Assembly: GCA_028554755.1 (NCBI GenBank)
Contig: JAPTOF010000003.1
Coordinates: 20,396,501-20,460,500 of the forward strand
Length of the DNA stretch: 64,000 nucleotides
DNA from: Cordia subcordata
Taxonomy: Eukaryota > Streptophyta > Magnoliopsida > Boraginales > Cordiaceae
Direction: 5' to 3'
Shown: piece after piece, positions 35,026 through 46,883 of the stretch
Layout of the letters: the number at the start of each line of letters is the position of its first letter
Numbering within the stretch: position 1 is the stretch's first letter
Position numbers and translations under genes: made by a program
The notes under the pieces: model-generated
What the model saw: the letters and a program-made list of their open reading frames with translations, nothing else
What the model was told of the DNA's origin: nothing
Database searches by the model: none

Positions 35026-36525
35026 GTGGCTCCTGCGCCAACACCCTTAGGCCATCCACAGCTAGAAGTGCTAGACGAAGTACAAATTGATTCCAGAGCA
35101 CGAAGTCACACAGTCCAAATCGGGTCAAGGATAGAGCCGGGGCTGAGAAGCCAAATGATAGACTTCCTTAGTAACAATAGGGATTGTTTCGTGTGGTCAC
35201 ATGCAGATATGGAAGGAATAGCCCTATAGGTAATTGTTCACAAGCTAAAAGTTAACCCAGCATTTCCTCTAATCAAGCAGAAACGTAGGAAATTCACTCT
35301 CGAAAGAAATCATGTCATCAACGATGAGATCCAGAAGTTGATCGATGTGGGATTTGTCAGAGAAGTGTACTACCCAGAATGGTTGGCAAACGCAGTCGTA
35401 GTAAGAAAAAATAATGGTAAGTGGAGGGTTTGCATTGATTTTACAGATTTAAATAAAGCGTGCCCCAAGGATTCTTTTCCTATCCCACACATTGATATGA
35501 TGGTGGATGCGACCGCTAGGCACGAGCTTCTCAGTTTTGTGGATGCATTTTCTGGATACAACCATATTTTAATGCACCCGGGCGATCAAGAAAAAACATC
35601 GTTCATCACTGAGCAAGGTACTTATTGCTATACAGTCATGTCTTTTGGCCTTAAGAACGCAGGCGCAACCTACCAGCATCTTGTCAACAAGATGTTCGCT
35701 GATCAAGTGGGGCACACCATGAAGGTGTACATTGATGACATGTTAGTTAAATCCTTGGTAGCCGAGAAACACATCAACCACCTACAACAAGCCTTGATAG
35801 AATACAACAAGAAGCTGAACCCTACCAAGTGTTCGTTTAGGGTCAAGTCCTGAAAGTTCCTTGGATACCTGGTTACGCAACGAGGGATCGAGGCACATCC
35901 TGATCAAATTAGGGCCGTTCTTAACATCCCATCCCCTAAGAATGTCTAAGAAGTAATGAAGCTTATGGGTAGGATCGCGGCTCTCAGTAGGTTCATTTCA
36001 AAGTCATCAGAAAAGTGTCGTTCATTCTTCATCGTATTTCAGAAAAATGAGAGCTTCGTACGGACAGACGAATGTGAGAAGGCCTTGCAAGAATTGAAAA
36101 AGTATTTGGTTAACCCACCGCTATTATCAAAACCAAAAGGTGGGGAAACTTTATTTATCTATTTGGCAGTTTCCAAGGCCGCTGTCAGTATCGTATTAGT
36201 CTGGGAAGAGGACAGAAAATAATCTCCTGTGTACTACACCAGTAAAGTATTGCTTGACGCGGAAACCAGGTACAACCAGTTGGAGAAGCTAGCCCTAGCT
36301 CTTCTTACAACTGCCCGCAAGTTGAGGCCATATTTCCAAGGTCACCCCATAGTGGTGGTAACCGTTTTTCCTTTAAAGGCAGTTTTACACAAGCGAAAAT
36401 TGTCCAATCGCCTCACTAAATGGGCCGTCGAGGCAAGCAAATATGACATCACGTTCCAGCCAAGGATCGCAATGAAGTCTCAAGTCCTAGCATATTTCAT
36501 AGCAAAATTTACTTCAAGCGCCTAA
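35026..36525 (+). pseudogene. Reverse transcriptase and RNase H of the Tat element
   Basis: RT motifs are clear: VRKNNGKWRVCIDFTDLNKA, CPKDSFPIPHID, FVDAFSGYNHILM, TYCYTVMSFGLKNAGATYQ and the catalytic YIDDM at about 35728. Then FLGYLVTQRGIEAHPDQI and MKLMGRIAALSRFISKSS. RNase H follows with PVYYTSKVLLDAETRYNQLE and KLALALLTTARKLRPYFQGH. Stops interrupt it at 35227-35229, after RVKS (35851-35853), within PKNV*EV (about 35948) and at about 36221. Inactive. Confidence 0.88.
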
Positions 36526-36900
36526 TCAGAGGCAGAAAAGGAAATGTTTTGCCTCATCGAGGGTCCAGAGCTTGGGAGATAGATACTTTTTGTGGATGAC
36601 GCAAGCAACTCAAAAGGCAGCGGGCTTGAAATAGTGTTGTAGTCTCCTGAAGGAGACATAATTGAGCAGTCTGTGAGATGTGGCTTCAAGGCCACAAATA
36701 ATAAAGCTGAGTATAAAGCCCTATTAGCAGGCTTAGCACTGGCCAAAGGAATGAACGTCAAACGCATTACAATGAATGGTGACTTTCAACTGGTTGTGAA
36801 TCAAGTTTTAGGGACCTACCAAGCGAAAGGCGAAAGAATGGCAGCTTACTTGGTTGCGTTAAAGAGTTGTCAGCTTCGTTTGAAGAAATTGAAGTAAGCA
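36526..36900 (+). pseudogene. Second (archaeal-type) RNase H of the Tat element
   Basis: LFVDDASNSKGSG followed by RCGFKATNNKAEYKALLAGL, AKGMNVKRITMNGDFQLVVN and YQAKGERMAAYL is the extra RNase H domain characteristic of Tat. The usual first-motif VDGASN reads VDDASN here. In-frame stops occur near 36580 and 36641 (the latter at a Gln position, CAG to TAG). Confidence 0.8.
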
Positions 36901-38179
36901 GGTAAGTCGCGACGACAATTTCCATACAGACACCCTGGCAAACTTGGGAGCAACAATGCAGTCCACAACCTCAATAGCTATCCCGGTCATATATCTACAA
37001 TGGCCCGCCATTAGCAAAGAACAAACTTCTGAGATTACATGTGTGGATAGCAAACCGAATTGGATGATTTCAATTATCCAATACCGTAAAGACGATATTG
37101 TCCCGCAGGATCATACAGAGGCAAGAAAGCTCAAGACCAAAGCAGCCCGATTCTGTATCATTGATGGAAATTTGTACAGGAGATCTTACCTGGGACCTTA
37201 CCTACGGTGCGTCGACCCAGAGGAAGCCAATTATGTCTTAGCTGAGTTGCATGAAGGGCAATGTGGGAATCATGCGGGGGTAAGAAGTCTGGCCAACCGA
37301 GCCCATACTGCTGGTTATTATTGGCCAACCATGCGATTTGACGCAGTCAGCTACGTAAAAAAGTGTGACAGCTTTGAAAGATTTGTTAAATCCCAAACCT
37401 TCCAACTGAGCCATTAACCTCTGTTACCTCTCCATAGTCGTTCATGAAATGGGGAATGGATATTGTTGGAAAACTGCCCATTGCAAATGGATAGAGGCCG
37501 AATCATATCATCAAGTTCGAGATAAGGAGGTCAAGAACTTCGTGTGGAAAAACATAATATGTCGATTCGGAGTTCCTCAAGAGATCGTTGCAGACAATGG
37601 CTTCCAGTTCATTAGTCAGAATTTCAAAAATTTTTGCAAAGAATGGAAGATTAAGCTCACATTTTCTACTCCAAGGCACCCTTAAGCCAATGGATTGGCC
37701 GAATCATCCAACAAGACCATCATTTCTACTTTGAAGAAGAGGTTGGAGAGCGCCAAAGGGCGATGGGCAGAAGAACTCCCAAGAGTACTATGGTCCTATC
37801 GAACCACAGCTAAGACCTCCATTAAGGAGACACCATTTTCATTGATGTACGGCACCGAAGCAATCATTCCAGCAAAAATTGGCTTGCCAACCCTACGGGT
37901 CACACAGGCCTCCACGGAGCAAAACGACGAGGAAATGAGCCTAGAATTAGATGCTACCGATGAAAGGAGAGAGCAAGCTCTTATTCGAATGGCATCATAC
38001 CAGCAGAGCATTGCCAAGCATTACAATAAGAATATAAGAATAAGGTCATTCAAGCAAGGGGATTGGGTGCTCAGGAAAGTTTTCGAAAATACCAGGGAAA
38101 TAAATACAGGGAAGTTGGGTCCCAACTGGGAGGGACCCTATCAGATTAACAAGGTGGTTGGGCAAGGGTTATACAAGCT
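36901..38179 (+). pseudogene. Integrase of the Tat element (cut by D2)
   Basis: The N-terminal zinc-binding part is seen in LHEGQCGNHAGVRSLANR and AGYYWPTMRFDA, with the final Cys pair partly altered (KKCDSFERF). The catalytic core includes [20 protein letters not shown] (degraded start), [16 protein letters not shown] and [14 protein letters not shown], then a stop at 37681-37683 at the usual Gln of PQANG, followed by NGLAESSNKTIISTLKKRLE. The C-terminal GDWVLRKVF and GPYQINKVVGQGLYK run into D2 at 38179. Four to fifteen more codons of the same frame continue after D2, at about 40260-40310. Confidence 0.85.
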
Positions 38180-40259
38180 TGGTATCGCTAATTGAGCACA
38201 AGACTAAATAGCCCGCAAGCGCACGGGTCGTGTGTAGTACGGTGTGTGCGAGTGCAGGGTCGAATCCACGGGGAGGCCTAATGTGTATGGTGTTCTAAGC
38301 TAAGTGCGTCCTAAAGAGCTACTTGTTGGGGTCCTAACTACAATGTTTTTGGTGTTTTTGGTTTGAGGAGAGCTCGGGAAAAGTAAACCTAATCTAAGAA
38401 CAAGGAAATCAAAAGGTAGCGCGTATGTGTGTGATGGGGGAATCAAGCGATATATGGTGATTACTACGCCTTTCTAGGGTTACTTGATGGATTATACTAA
38501 GTGCTCTAATCTAGACCTATAATTAGCCTCCTAATTGGTACTCTAAGCCTCAGTGCGGGTCCGTCCCTAGGTGGCGATGCCTAGCAGTATGGCGTGGTCT
38601 TTATGACTTAGGAATTAGGGCTAGCCAATAAGATTCTAGGTGAGTGTAGATCGATCTAACCCTAGCACTTAGTCCTCTAATTAATTCCCCAATCTGGCCC
38701 TAGGACTCGGTGCGAGTCCGTCCCTAAGCTTCGCCTCACTCAGAGCTACGGCGTGGTCCTGATGAACCTAGGGTGTTAGGTTGGACTAACTAGCCTTCCT
38801 AAGTGAACTAAGGTCATCTAAACCTATCCGGACTCCTATTGGCTGGATTTAAAGCCAAAGGGCACTCGACCTAGGCTAGATACTAGTTGTGCACCATCGA
38901 TCGCATCACAATTAGCAGAAATTGACATAAAGCGCATGGCAAACACATCTAGGGCATGGCATTTGAGAATACACCGGTATATTCTACTACTAAACACATA
39001 AACATGTTTAGATTACACCAATTTAAGCACTAGCACCCGACATGCATGCAATAGAAGCTAGTTATGCTATTAAGTATGCTAACACACACATAGACATGTA
39101 TATAGTCATACCCTCTTCATGTAGTCACCACACAAACACATAGACATGCTAGCATAATGATTTAGAAATGGTTACTAGCACAATAGACTTCAATATATAT
39201 ATGCTACATCATTGAGGCATTTCAACAAACACATAGACATGTATGTAAAATAGCCTTTGAAACCATAAGCATAAGGCATATATACATAAATCCATCAAGT
39301 TTCCATTAATATAAAGTCGTAATCAATCCATAAATATAAGATATAATCACCCTACATAGCTCTAATTAAACATAATTAGACTTAGGATAAAAGAGAGATA
39401 CCCTTCTATCCATAGCTAAGCTTTACAAACCATGAGCTATGCCCCAAATCCTAGTGTTTGATCCTCTTAGATCCTTGATTCCAAGTGTTAAATGTGTTTA
39501 GAAGTGAGTGTGTGAGGTGATTTTTTGGTGGATTTTGGGTTTTGGAAAATGGGTGTTTGATTTGGGTGTTCTTCCCTATCAAAAAGGGCTGAAAAGTGGC
39601 TTAAATGGAGCTGTTAACGCGTCCAGCCGGAGGCCCAGCCGGTCGACCGGCTTTGGGCCTAAGTCGTCCGGCCAAAATTGGCCCAGGTTCTGATCCGGCC
39701 GGTCGACTAGACTGTCGACCGGCTTGGTCGTCCGGCCTAGAAAGAGGCAAACCAGTCTTGATAGTAAAATGGTCATATCTTGCTCGTTTTAGCTCCGATT
39801 CGCGCACCATTTTTTTCTATGGCTTCGTATCATCGTGGGGGATCTCCCAAGCCATATTTTGCAACCTAAAACATATCCAAAATTTTTTCATATCGTTTTT
39901 AGGTTGCAAGATCCGAATTTGGCTCACGTTGCGCTCGGTTTCGCCTCGGTCGCTCCTTCTTTCGTCCGACCACTTCCAAAAGCACTTTTCTTCATTCCTT
40001 TGTGTCCAAAACACCCTTGGATTTGCTCCACACTTTAAGCACCCTCAATTAAGCTCCAATTATCTCTCCAAATCACACCTAAAATAAGCAATAAACGCAC
40101 ATTAGTGTAACATTTAAGTCTTTACTTCAACTATGAACATTTAAACCTTAATATGCACAATTATGACCTAAATGCTATACTAATACATTAAATGAAGCTC
40201 AAAACACCTCAAAACAAGTATATACATGCAATAGATAAACATACAAAACAAACACATCA
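38180..40259 (-). mobile_element. Solo LTR D2 (family D) inside the integrase
   Basis: TGGTATCGCTAATTGAGC at one end and AACACATCA at the other are flanked by a perfect TSD, AAGCT (38175-38179 and 40260-40264). It is 2080 bp, very similar to D1 along its whole length but in opposite orientation. It carries the AGCCGGTCGACCGGCT palindrome at 39637-39652. The open frames at 39500-40087 mirror those of D1 and are not genes. Confidence 0.85.
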
Positions 40260-40310
40260 AAGCTCAACACCAAAGATAGCAAGGAGCTGTCGAACAGCTA
40301 AAATGCTATC

Positions 40311-41300
40311 CATTTAAAAAGGTATCATTTCTAATAAAGAAAGTTTGTTCTAGTTAGCATAATTAGAATTAGAATATTTTTATAGGGCTAGGCCCAATAG
40401 GTATCGCCAGGTGGACCCAATCTCCGATTTTTTTCTTTAATAAGGCTCAGACCTTAATGTCAGGGAAAGCATGATCACGAATAAATTTCCTCTTATGCAA
40501 TGATTCTTGCTTTTGTTACTAATGTACCACAATTAGGTAAGACATTTAGTCTCCATAGAGACTAACAACAGCATATGTTATTTCTGAGTTAACCTTCACA
40601 GACTAATGACAGTCAACAATAACGACAATCTCTGTTATTCCTTACGAGGTTAATAGCTTCGCCTCCATGCATGGCCTATGGCCAATTTCTATTTCTCGCA
40701 GACTAACAAGTTGGCTAACGCACTAGCCCCTAATACCTACAGGACAGGAAATCAGCTTGTCCTTTAAGGGCCGACCACAAACACTTAACTTTGCTACGAG
40801 GTAAAAAAAAAGGGAGGGGCTACGGCGCTCCATACATAGTGCCATTTGCATTCAAATGTTGGCATTCAAGTATTATCCCGCAAGGGTTCTACGTAAGCCC
40901 AATGTGCCGTGGAGTTCAAACTACGGTAAAAAAAAGAGAGAAAGCAGCGATGCTTTCAAACTCACAACTATTAAAATGGTATTACGAATGATACACGCGA
41001 GAACATGATATTGGTACACCCACACAAAAGCTAGCATAATTAACAGTCTCATGCTTCAAAACAAGAGAGCGATAGTTTCTCTTCAAAAAAAAAGAGAAGA
41101 AATAGGGATAAAAACATCCAAAATAATCCAGTAATCTGGTACTACACATTGACGAAACTAGCCATAATTGCCCCGATCGTATTTGATGGGTCTGATGAAG
41201 GATCGACACTTAACGGAGCTTGATCAGGACGAGACTTAGGACGGGTGATAACGGCCTTGAAGTGACTGACATCAACATTTGAGTATGTCGGTTGAATCTC
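40311..41300. other. Tat element 3' region, non-coding
   Basis: Untranslated DNA between the integrase end and the antisense ORF. No frame with family features. Confidence 0.6.
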
Positions 41301-43090
41301 TCACAGGCAATTCTTGACGGTTTGCTCAGTAGCCTTCTCGGAACTAAGCTTTGACACGCTAGCAACATACTTATTGAACTTCTTGCTTTTTTTATACTCG
41401 CTCACGGCATTTTTCTTAGCCTCGTGAGCTAGGAAATCAACTTTGGACTTAAGCTCCTCTTTGGCAACCTCGCCATCTACAAGGCCCTTCTCTGCCTTGA
41501 CCCAGGATAATCTCTCCCCCTTGAGTTCCTTTTCGAGCCCAACATGACATATTTGCTCGTCTACAAGCTCCCTCTCAATTATGATGCGTGCCTCCTGTTC
41601 GCTAGCAAGAATACGTTGAAGGTCTTGGCATTTGTTTGCAATCTCAGGTACCATTATCGTGAAGGAAGAAATTTCTTAAACCAACTGCACCCAAAGAGAT
41701 AATAAGTTGAAAGGAAAAAGGGGATGCCATACGAAATACAAATACGTATTGCTACACCTTTCTTAGTAAAGCTAACGAACAAGTCCTCTTCCCCGTCGTA
41801 GGATCTGGGCACACAAAAGAAGGTGTGGTCAAATGTTGGCTTTTGCTAACAGGGATTTCTCTAACACAAGGAGGCCGAGATAACGAACTCTCTTTCCTTT
41901 TTTGGCTCTGTGCAAGCCTCTCAACTATGGCTAAGGCAGCCCTTTGTCTTTCCTCTGTATCTATATTAATGAGTAAAAAAAAAATTAAGGGAAAGACAGA
42001 TTTTTGGATATTTAAAAAAAAGGAAAAGAGAAAAGGAAGGAGAGCTAGAAGAATAAATACATCTGTACCTGAATCATCAGAAGACAAGTCCTCGCATGTC
42101 TCCAGAATAAATGGCAAGGCTGGAGGCTCGCTGTTTGAAGAATCCTCTGCATCTTCACTTCCTTCATGGCTAGAGCTACCTCTGCCCTCCTCGTCGCTCC
42201 CATGATCACTCTCAGTCTCATCTGGATTCCTCGAGTTAGGAAACGAGTCCAGCCTAACAACAAGGGAAATAGCAGTAGAGGAAGAGGATGTGCCACCTGT
42301 AGTGGATCCATAAGCCCGCTGGCCAGTGCCTTTCTTTGAACGAGCTTGAAGTCTTACTTCGGGATTAGCCATGACGGGGAAACATAAATCAGGCTCCAGC
42401 GGGATGGCGAATCCTCTCGCAACAAGGTTGTCAGGAGTAATTAGATCTTTTATGCGATAAGATTGTCCTCTGCATACAGCAGCCAAGGCAACAAGGGTTC
42501 TGTAGGTATCGTCACTCAATTTCGGGAAATCATTTTTTGCTGCTGTAACCCATAACTACGGGACATCCCAAACACCGTAAATCCAAACGAGAAATAAATA
42601 TTTCCCTTGCCATGAACCATCATTGTCAGCCCGAATAAAACTAAAGAGCTCATAGGATCCACAAGCTGAAAGGCCAAACCAGCCAGAATTATCAGTGGAT
42701 CGTACGAAGGAGAACAATGTCTTGAAGATTGGCAAAGAAAAGTAAACCCTCTTCTAGTGTAAAAAGATGAGTACTGCTAACATATTCTTTCATCCACATG
42801 GTTGCAACTGTCCAGGGCTAATCTCGAAGGAGTTAAAGATGGCATATAAATGAGGATGAAATGGAATTCGGATCCCTAAATCAAGAACATCCTGAAGCAT
42901 GGTAATCTCCCCTTCTAGAGACGAAGTTGCGCAATCCCTGGGTCTTGGTTGAACCACTACGACGTCCTTACTCAGTTGGTCAGATTCACTGTAAACTTTG
43001 AGTTCCTCCTCTGTTGTGATACATCAAATTCCTTCTGCAAAGAATTCTCCAATAGGCTCCCAGCGACGCATGCCAAGGCGGGATGAAAAT
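41301..43090 (-). pseudogene. Antisense ORF of the Tat element (gypsy-type transposon protein)
   Basis: The minus strand encodes a broken protein of the sort found antisense in the 3' region of plant Tat elements (the Pfam 'putative gypsy type transposon' family, PF04195, as I recall it). Seen in order on minus: a tract near 42640-42540 like DNDGSWQGKYLFLVWIYGVWD, then LSDDTYRTLVALAAVCRGQS, an acidic Ser/Glu/Asp-rich linker (ETESDHGSDEEGRGSSS) and an apparent intron (GTACAGATG donor near 42070, TTAATATAG acceptor near 41967) joining to EERQRAALAIVERLAQS. At 41654-41301 a Lys/Glu-rich probable coiled coil follows (EVAKEELKSKVDFLAHE). Frameshifts separate the blocks. Function of this protein is not established. 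Confidence 0.65.
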
Positions 43091-44809
43091 ACACAACTTG
43101 GGGTTATCCTCGAACTACTCGGCTTGTTTACAGCGCGGTGTCACAGAAGGTGAAAAGGTAGCTGAGGCCTTCCCTAAAAAGATGTCGAGATCGGTGTTCA
43201 AACCTGCATTACGAAATAATGAAACTTAGCAGGGCAATTAACGTAACCATATATAGGAAAATTTTTACTATAATAGCGCTCGACACTAGCTGCGTGACAG
43301 CATTCCCTTCGTTAGATGGAAATAACCCTATTTGTAAGCGGGATGAGATCTTTGGTGAAAATTTTCACATATGTGCCAGCACAGTTAATCATGAATATGC
43401 TCGAGGTCGTATTTCTTACCTAGTGAGTCTTTGAAGTCCTGCCAAGCTTGTACTAAATACTTTAGCCTTAGTGTTGAGGAGTTTTGTCGAACACCTGGTG
43501 GCGACCAAACTCCCCTGTCATTCTTGCACGCTTGTTCTCCCTAACCTTACGTCAAACACCTGGGAATCACAGTCTAACAAGCTTCAACCTCAAAAGGGGG
43601 GTCACGCTAGTGAGCTTATGACAGCTAGCTTACTAACGCTTATACGAGCACCTTGGGCACAGCAGTATTATACTTGGTTGGGTTTAGTTGCTAAAAAAAA
43701 AATGCACCCTGCGGGCCACATGGTGGCGAAGGTCAAGCTGAGAAGTGCAACGCTATGCCGCGTCTGAGGACATTCATTACCATCAGTTTTTGCTGTGGGA
43801 TGGTACCTGAGACTATGGTTAAACTATTTGAGCTGGAGAGTCCATGGTATGTGAAGATGATAAAGACGCAATGAATTGATGTCTAAGCCGATTCAAGCCT
43901 GTAAGCATGCACAATGAGGCGGGGCAGGTGAGAGTGAGGTGGTGTTGTCAACCTTGAATGTCATTCTTGCATGGTAGCTTTCTTTGGCATTACATCAAAC
44001 ACTTGGTGGTTGCCAAGCTATCCTGTCATCCTTCCATGTTAGTCTTCTTTGGCATTACATCAAGCATTTGGTATGCACAGATATCCTATCATCCTTGCAT
44101 GTTAGTCTTCTTTGGCATTACATCGAGCACTTGGTGTGCACAAACTGAGGGCCTTTCTGGTAAATTTATAGCAGCTAACTCGCCAACATGCACACAAGCA
44201 AGTTGAGTGTGATGGGACTACAAGTCTGCACTCATCTAGCTTCACTAGTTAACGGGAGAAAAAGTCACGGCTTGCAACATAGGTATGACGCGGAAAAAAC
44301 AACTACCAAGCTGGTTGGTGCGGATATTACTCTAAGTCCCAGGCATCGCGAAGCTTCAAAAGTTCTCTGTTATCGCAACTCTTGCTGTGGAGTTATGCTT
44401 TGATCTGTGGTCAGGCCGTGTTGCGAAGAGTTAAGAGGGGGTCGCGTTATGTTAAAAGCAGTAGCAATGCAACATGTAATGCGTTAGATACGCGAATGGT
44501 CTTGGTACGTCAAGCTCGATATTGCCAGGGTACCATTCAGTCCCGTCATGACATTGAAGCACGTGTAATATGATGTGCTGGGTGGCTAGCAGACGCACGA
44601 GGCTATGCGTCGTAGTCAAGACATTATGGAGTAGGGGTTAGGCATGTCACTCATTAGAGTATAGTGAGTAGGCTTCCGTGTAAGAATGACGTCCCTACGA
44701 CAAAAGCTTACGGCAAAGCTTACGTGCGAAGTTATCCTAGCATGTCGTGCAGCAGCAAATACCACTCTTTAAATTGAAGAATCTCAACTTAGAGAGTGGG
44801 GGGACAAAC
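43091..44809. other. Tat element 3' non-coding region
   Basis: Long untranslated region before the 3' LTR. It holds a tandem repeat (43950-44150, separate entry) and otherwise short chance frames on both strands. Confidence 0.6.
43950..44150. repeat. Tandem repeat, about 64-bp unit, three copies
   Basis: The unit contains TGTCAT.CTTGCATG, TAGTCTTCTTTGGCATTACA and TCAAGCACTTGGTGTGCACA tracts. It occurs at about 43958, 44023 and 44090 with substitutions. Such internal repeats are common in the 3' region of Tat elements. Confidence 0.75.
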
Positions 44810-45330
44810 TGTTTGGGATAAAAGTTGCTGGGCCTGATAAAGTCCATAGTCGTGCTCGTGCTCGGTCCAAGGACTAGTTAACTGGGCCGCGTGTTGAAAG
44901 GCCCAAGATTAGGGCCAGGACTGCCTAGGCTTCTGAGATACCAGGGCACAGCTGTAACCAGGTAAGGATATGCACGAGGGGAAGTTATACATGATCTAGA
45001 TACAATGAAGCTAAACACAACAACTAGCAAAAACTGATTAAGATATGCTCGGAAACTTGAAACTGTAAGGGACTCTTCCGTCTCGGAGGTTATAAAAAAG
45101 TATCTTACAACTGGAAAAAAAGGCAAAGCCTTCAAAAATAAAAATATACATTCTCCACCACTATAAAATTTGTTTTCTTCTATTCTCCTATTGACTTGAG
45201 CGTTGAAGATTCTTTGGCCAGCACCACACTAGTGTCAAGAGTTTTTGCCGCTTACTTCACTTCTCTGGTCTTGCAGGTTATTAGAGCCCAATCGATCTTG
45301 TTCGTGTGATTATGGAAATCTCCTTCTACA
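44810..45330 (+). repeat. 3' LTR of the Tat element
   Basis: It starts TGTTTGGGATAAAAG right after the polypurine tract, ends CTCCTTCTACA and abuts the TSD AGTGG. Confidence 0.92.
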
Positions 45331-45335
45331 AGTGG

Positions 45336-46552
45336 GTCAAAGCACAACTTATAGATCTTAATAATAAGAATCTGGCTATATATTTCAACCATGACTACAG
45401 CCGACTTTGTAAAGATAGTTCTAATCTTAAGATACTATTAATGTCAAGTAAAGCGATTTGAAAGTTATTTCATAAGTCTAAAATAGCCTAAGACATGCTT
45501 AACAATAATATAGGGTACCACAGTCTATTAGAAACTCACCCTACCATTATGCTGATAAAGGCAAACAATTAATAAAGTGAAAATAAAAGAAAGGATAAGT
45601 AGTAGTACATTGGAAGCAGAAGAGTTGCCTAAAGATTTTATTGAAATAGAAATATATAAAAGTGTTTACAAGATATGAAAAAATGAAAACTTAAAACGAA
45701 ACTCTACAAAACCCCTCCCAAAAACTCTCCCCTTCAACCACTATGCAAGACTCCTTTTATACACAAATTTTTGAAGTCCACTGAACTCAAAACACAACTC
45801 AATACACCTTTATCCGGATTTCAACTATTTTGCATCTGAAAAGTATTTACATACTGTTGATTACTACATATAGTGTATTCAGAATAATCTTGTTTTAAAA
45901 TACTTATCCCATTGATCATTTCAAACACACTATAATATGTGTCTGTGATGTCAAAATATGTGTGGGTATATTTTCTCATTTTTACACTTCAATTTAACAC
46001 TAATTCGATGTCAACAAATAGTAATTTTTTCTTTTGACTAAGATTTGGAAAAATTATTATATTTAAGTTATTGAAACTAAATTATTTCACCTGATTTCCC
46101 TTGCAATGCACGCGTAATACGCTAATTCTTGTATAAAGAATTCTACCAATTGATATCATCCAAAGAAAGACAAAATAACCACCTTTTAGGAAAGAATCCG
46201 AAGATAGCCTTTATATTGCAAAACAGACCTGAAAATTGAAATGAGGGAAATAAATTACACATAAACGAGTATAATTTCCACGCCTTAAGCGGGTGTAATA
46301 CAAATACTCAAAAACATATGTAACATAACTATTATTTCTTTGTCTAGAGGGGAATTTTGTATTCCCATTTACAACATGTTATATTATGGATTATAGTTGT
46401 CTTGCACTGGTAGACTGATGTTTTACTTTTTGTTTTGTTTGATACTTGGGTGGTAGATATCTTATTTGCGTGGAGTATATAATGCTTTAATGATTTCTTG
46501 TAATACTTTGAATAATTTTTTATTTTATTTTGTAGTTTAACAAGTATTTGGG
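45336..46552. other. AT-rich intergenic DNA, no gene seen
   Basis: Poly-A/T-rich DNA with no recognised frame. It precedes the duplicated GDSL end. Confidence 0.5.
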
Positions 46553-46588
46553 TACTTGTTTAAGCATGTATTGAAAGAGTTTGTGTAA
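46553..46588 (+). pseudogene. GDSL gene 3'-end fragment (duplicate)
   Basis: TACTTGTTTAAGCATG and GAAAGAGTTTGTGTAAG match the last 12 codons of the intact GDSL gene (17333-17369), with Val for Leu at the last residue, and the similarity continues into the 3' flank (AAACCATGAAAAAATGGGATAACGT against the flank at 17375). Everything upstream of this point is unrelated, so only the tail of the second GDSL copy remains. This anchors the duplicated unit. Confidence 0.8.
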
Positions 46589-46653
46589 GTATTTGAAAAC
46601 CATGAAAAAATGGGATAACGTATTGTCATAAAAGAATTCTCCATATGTATTTT

Positions 46654-46883
46654 CATAGTTCATTTAGATTGGGTTTTTTTTTTAATGCTTTTCGAATAGT
46701 TTTTTAAAAAAATACTTTTTTGAATAGTTAAAAATTCTGACTTTTGAAAAAACCAATAAAAGACCTTTTTCAAAGTTTTAACATTTTTTAAAACTAAGCC
46801 AAATAATTATTGTACAAATAATACACTTTTTCAAAAAAAAAAGTGTTTTTCCTAGGAGAGAGAAAAAAGTCAATCTAACTATG
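46654..46883. mobile_element. MITE inserted in the duplicated GDSL flank
   Basis: CATAGTTCATTTAGATTG is inverted against the right end (reverse complement CATAGTTAGATTGAC). It splits flank sequence (TATGTATTTTCATAG, then TTCTTGTAGTATTTGTGTTGG) that is continuous at 17430-17460, showing that it landed after the duplication. Confidence 0.65.

Larger units (their letters stand above)
32282..45330 (+). mobile_element. Ty3/Gypsy retrotransposon, Tat lineage, with D2 nested
   Basis: LTRs of about 520 bp (32282-32800 and 44810-45330) and a perfect TSD, AGTGG (32277-32281 and 45331-45335), bound a 13.0-kb element, about 11 kb without D2. The primer site TGGCGCCCACAGTGGGG (32804-32820) and the polypurine tract AGAGAGTGGGGGGACAAAC (44791-44809) are in place. 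Plus-strand remains are in the order gag, protease, RT, RNase H, a second RNase H, integrase. Dual RNase H and a long 3' region with an antisense ORF are diagnostic of the Tat clade. Each coding part has stops or frameshifts, so this copy is dead. The LTRs differ at scattered positions, so it is not very recent. Confidence 0.92.

Noticed and set aside
38190..38260. Hairpin-bearing ends of family D as a Helitron terminus
   Set aside because: Perfect 5-bp TSDs and TG...CA ends at all three copies fit solo LTRs; Helitrons do not duplicate their target.
41825..42205. Plus-strand 126-codon frame
   Set aside because: It is the shadow of the antisense Tat ORF, which has the family-like sequence on the minus strand.
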